Assembly (NCBI GenBank): GCA_964613615.1
Contig: CAZTIB010000076.1
Span: forward strand, 1 to 24,818
Source: J054 sp964613615
Lineage (GTDB): Bacteria > Pseudomonadota > Gammaproteobacteria > Steroidobacterales > GCA-2729495
Length of the DNA stretch: 24,818 bases
Direction: 5' to 3'
Of this stretch, positions 22,601 to 24,818 are shown piece by piece. A model generated the notes under the pieces. That model ran no database searches. It was not told the origin of the DNA and saw only the letters and a list, made by a program, of their open reading frames with translations. The position numbers were made by a program, and so were the translations under genes. Each line of letters begins with the position of its first letter. Position 1 is the stretch's first letter.

Positions 22601-23026
22601 ATGAGACTGCCACGGCTCAATGCCCTCAAGTTACCCAGTTTCGGTAGAAGCAAGTCCCGGACGAAAACCGCGCAGGCCGCAAAGAACAGGCCGCAGGGTT
22701 TTCATGCCGTTTCTATTGCCACCGGCTGGCCTTCATGTGCAGCTGCCCGCGAGCTGGAAGGGCAGTCCTTCCTGTCGGGCGAAGCCCCGTTACTGCCGTT
22801 GCCTGAATGCGACCAGGCCGCCTGTGACTGTGCGTATCAACATCTTGGCGACCGCCGCGACGGGCCTCGCCGCGATGCTGAACTGGGGCTTCCCGGGCTC
22901 GGATTCAGGCCCACCACTGAAGAGCGGCGCGAACGTGTCGAGCGGCGCGCCAGCAAACGACCCCGTGGCGGGGAGCCGGCGATAGATTACTTCGAGCACG
23001 CGACGGGCGCATACAAGCTGCCGTAG
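22601..23026 (+). CDS. Conserved small protein with Cys cluster, function unknown
   Basis: 141 residues from ATG 22601. A basic N-terminus (LKLPSFGRSKSRTKTAQAAK) is followed by the core FHAVSIATGWPSCAAARELE, the block SFLSGEAPLLPLPECDQAAC, then DC, and a basic, charged tail with DRRDGPRR and EERRERVERRASKRPR. The Cys arrangement (SC, then ECDQAACDC) and the DRRDGPRR block match my memory of a widespread small gammaproteobacterial hypothetical family; I know no function. The clustered Cys may bind a metal. No signal peptide, so probably cytoplasmic. A competing frame at 22620-22985 lacks this pattern. The frame continues open after its TAG (see 23057-23179). Confidence 0.7.
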   Translation: MRLPRLNALKLPSFGRSKSRTKTAQAAKNRPQGFHAVSIATGWPSCAAARELEGQSFLSGEAPLLPLPECDQAACDCAYQHLGDRRDGPRRDAELGLPGLGFRPTTEERRERVERRASKRPRGGEPAIDYFEHATGAYKLP

Positions 23027-23056
23027 CCGAAGGCATGCGGCGAGCGCGGTTGCCCT

Positions 23057-23179
23057 GTGAGCCTGGAGCGTTGCGTGCGCGCCGATGCGAACACCGACAC
23101 CTTCCTGATCAGCGAGGACGATTCGGACGGCAGCAGCTCCGAGGATGTGTCCCGGGCGGTTGGCTGTTACCAGCGATAA
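23057..23179 (+). CDS. Doubtful acidic 40-residue ORF
   Basis: GTG 23057 to TAA 23177-23179, 40 residues. It is strongly acidic in the middle (FLISEDDSDGSSSEDVSRA) with Cys near both ends, and it lies in the same frame as the gene ending at 23026. It could be a small protein, a readthrough extension of the preceding gene, or noise. The last 13 bases overlap the end of moeA on the other strand. No ribosome site is evident. Confidence 0.2.
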   Translation: MSLERCVRADANTDTFLISEDDSDGSSSEDVSRAVGCYQR

Positions 23180-24381
23180 AAAGGCGCGGCGAAGCCGGCC
23201 GGGAATTCAGCCTGGCCGCGCGCCAGTTCCACCACCCCGTCGCTGCCGGCGAGACCCACGAAGTCGCCTGAGGTGTTAGTGGGTTGTGCCACTGCCAGCT
23301 GTTCACCTTCGTTTGTGTGCTGCAGTACCACGGGCAGGAAGCAGGTGAGATCCGGTTCGAAACGGAAGGGCGCTGCCAGCTTCACGCACGGCGGCTCGAA
23401 TGGCCGGGCGCCAAGTGACTCAAGCAGTGCCGGGCACGCGTAGCGGATGAAGCACACCAGGCTCGACACCGGGTTGCCGGGCAACGCGAACACCGGCTTG
23501 TTCGCTGCGCTGACGCCAAACCACATCGGCAGGCCGGGTCGCTGCAGCACCTTGTGGAACACCAGTTCGACGCCCAGCTCCGTCATGATTTGCGGCACAT
23601 AGTCGTACTTGCCCATGGATACGCCGCCGCTGAGCACCAGCACGTCGTTTTCGTCATGGAGGGCCTTCACGGCCGTGCGCATGGCTGCGAGGTCGTCGGG
23701 CAGCCTGGCTCGCGTGATGCGGTCGTAACCGCGCCGGTGCAGCGCCGCCGCAATGGCCCAGTCGTTCGACGAGCGAATCTGAAAATCTGCCATCGGCACG
23801 CCGATGTCCACCAGTTCATCGCCGGTAGACACCACCGCCACCCGTGGCCACTGCGCCACGCGGACCGTGGTCTTGCCCGCCACGGTCAGCACGGGCATTT
23901 CCGGCACGCCGATGCGCACGCCGCTTTCGAGAATCACAGCGCCGCCTGAATGATCGGAACCTCGGCGGTGAATGAACTGGCCGGCCTCCGGCACATAGCC
24001 GGCTTCCAGCGTCGCGCAACTGTCGCTCACATCGATGCGCTCCACGGGAACAATCGTATCGGCGTCATCGGGCAACACCGCACCGGTCATTATTTCTACA
24101 CACGCATCATCAGCGCCGAGGGCCAGGGCCGCCGCGCCGGCGGCCTGCGTGCCGCCAATGCGAAAGCGCCGGTGCCCGGCGGCCAGGCCGGCCTGCCGGA
24201 TGGCAATGCCATCCATCGTGACCCGGTGGAACGGCGGCTGGTCCCGTTCCGCGTGCAGGTCTTCGCGCAGGATGCAGCCCTGGGCGTCGGCCAGGGCGAT
24301 TTCCACCGCCGGGTAGTCCGGCAGCCGTGATGCCACCAGCGCCGCCGCTTCGGCGACGTCGATTCTGCGTCTTGCGGTCAT
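23167..24381 (-). CDS. moeA: Molybdopterin molybdenumtransferase MoeA
   Basis: 404 residues from ATG 24381 (E. coli MoeA 411). It inserts molybdate into adenylylated molybdopterin. Conserved stretches: DQPPFHRVTMDGIAI, EIMTGAVLPDDADTIVPVE, RRGSDH, VAVVSTGDELVD, SSNDWAIAAALHRRGYD, DVLVLSGGVSMGKYDYVP (the MPT-binding part), FALPGNPVSSLVCFIRY, and a C-terminal beta domain IV. The start overlaps the end of the XdhC-like gene by ATGA, so the pair is translationally coupled. This suggests MoeA here serves a xanthine/CO-dehydrogenase-type enzyme. The other visible cofactor gene, moaB, is at 14176-14709. Confidence 0.95.
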   Translation of the reverse strand: MTARRRIDVAEAAALVASRLPDYPAVEIALADAQGCILREDLHAERDQPPFHRVTMDGIAIRQAGLAAGHRRFRIGGTQAAGAAALALGADDACVEIMTGAVLPDDADTIVPVERIDVSDSCATLEAGYVPEAGQFIHRRGSDHSGGAVILESGVRIGVPEMPVLTVAGKTTVRVAQWPRVAVVSTGDELVDIGVPMADFQIRSSNDWAIAAALHRRGYDRITRARLPDDLAAMRTAVKALHDENDVLVLSGGVSMGKYDYVPQIMTELGVELVFHKVLQRPGLPMWFGVSAANKPVFALPGNPVSSLVCFIRYACPALLESLGARPFEPPCVKLAAPFRFEPDLTCFLPVVLQHTNEGEQLAVAQPTNTSGDFVGLAGSDGVVELARGQAEFPAGFAAPFYRW

Positions 24382-24818
24382 TGCCGGGAGTCTAGCGGAC
24401 TGGCTGCGGTGGCGAAGTAAGCCTGGATCTCCGCCGCCACGGCCAGGGCGATGGTTTCGGGAGAATCTGCACCGATGTCCAGACCCACCGGACCGTGCAG
24501 CCGCGGCTGCAGTGCAATGCCGGCATCGCCCAGGTCATCGAGCAAGCGATCGCGGCGCGCGCGTGGCCCCAGCAGACCGACGTAGGCGGGGCCGGTGGTC
24601 GCGAGTTCACGCAGGTGTTCGCGGTCGGAGTCCAGGTGGTGAGTCATGACCACGCTGGCGTGAAACTCGTCGGGTGTCAGCTGCCCGGCGAGGGACCCCG
24701 GGCGCGCGTGGATGCGCGCATCGGCCACGTTCAGGCCGGGCGCGTCGAGATAGGCGGGCCGGTGATCGGTGACGGTGACGCGCCAGCCCAGTTCGGCGGC
24801 CAGGCGGACCAGGGGTAC
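24378..24818 (-). CDS. XdhC/CoxI-family molybdoenzyme maturation protein, 3' part only
   Basis: The frame is open to the window edge, so about 146 C-terminal codons are visible and the start lies outside. The Rossmann-type C-terminal domain is clear: LAAELGWRVTVTDHRPAYLD, SVVMTHHLDSDREHL, YVGLLGPRARRDRLL, and LHGPVGLDIGADSPETIALA. The last block is the hallmark of XdhC/CoxI proteins. They bind molybdenum cofactor and help sulfuration and insertion into xanthine dehydrogenase or aerobic CO-dehydrogenase-type enzymes. It overlaps moeA by 4 bp (ATGA). A structural gene for such an enzyme may lie beyond the window. Confidence 0.93.
   Translation of the reverse strand, partial: VPLVRLAAELGWRVTVTDHRPAYLDAPGLNVADARIHARPGSLAGQLTPDEFHASVVMTHHLDSDREHLRELATTGPAYVGLLGPRARRDRLLDDLGDAGIALQPRLHGPVGLDIGADSPETIALAVAAEIQAYFATAASPLDSRQ

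Noticed and set aside
22620..22985. Alternative 121-codon ORF overlapping the Cys-cluster gene
   Set aside because: The 22601 frame has the conserved-looking Cys pattern and acidic/basic blocks; the other frame is low in recognisable structure.

Overview
The window is GC-rich DNA from a gammaproteobacterium. The clues are GlgX/GlgB/GlgC/MoaB/MoeA sequences close to proteobacterial forms, a tRNA-Arg(ACG) followed by a typical intrinsic terminator, and a tRNA-trailer repeat like that of the E. coli tyrT locus. The genus cannot be read from the sequence alone. No transposase, integrase, rRNA or CRISPR array was seen.

Layout. (1) 1-1272: the end of a repetitive secreted protein and a small secreted protein of unknown role, each followed by a hairpin. 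(2) 1322-1866: a minus-strand tRNA-Arg(ACG) unit with its own sigma70-type promoter and a 181-bp trailer repeat that starts and ends with the last 19 bases of the tRNA gene. The trailer carries a 28-nt segment antisense to the tRNA 3' half. A terminator follows, and behind it lies a broken SDR gene. (3) 1994-11773 plus 11744-13189: a glycogen / alpha-glucan island, glgP-glgX (+), glgB (-), glgC-malQ (+) and glgA (-). It covers ADP-glucose synthesis, chain elongation, branching, debranching, phosphorolysis and maltodextrin disproportionation. (4) 18092 down to 11744: eight closely packed minus-strand genes (CBS-pair protein, flavin-reductase-like protein, M20 metallopeptidase, uncharacterised P-loop protein, moaB, gloB, CPxCG-type protein, glgA). 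(5) 18174-22155: aminotransferase, CoA-acylating semialdehyde dehydrogenase and alanine dehydrogenase, which together make a plausible beta-alanine-to-acetyl-CoA route that recycles pyruvate. (6) 22179-23179: a small lipoprotein, a conserved small Cys-containing protein and a doubtful acidic mini-ORF. (7) 23167-24818: moeA and the end of an xdhC/coxI-like gene, overlapping by ATGA, for molybdenum-enzyme maturation.

The most unusual material is the tRNA-Arg trailer (a 181-bp rtT-like unit with built-in antisense to its own tRNA) and the overlapping M20 peptidase / P-loop protein pair. The other genes belong mostly to recognisable families. Functions are inferred from motifs read by eye; no database search was run.
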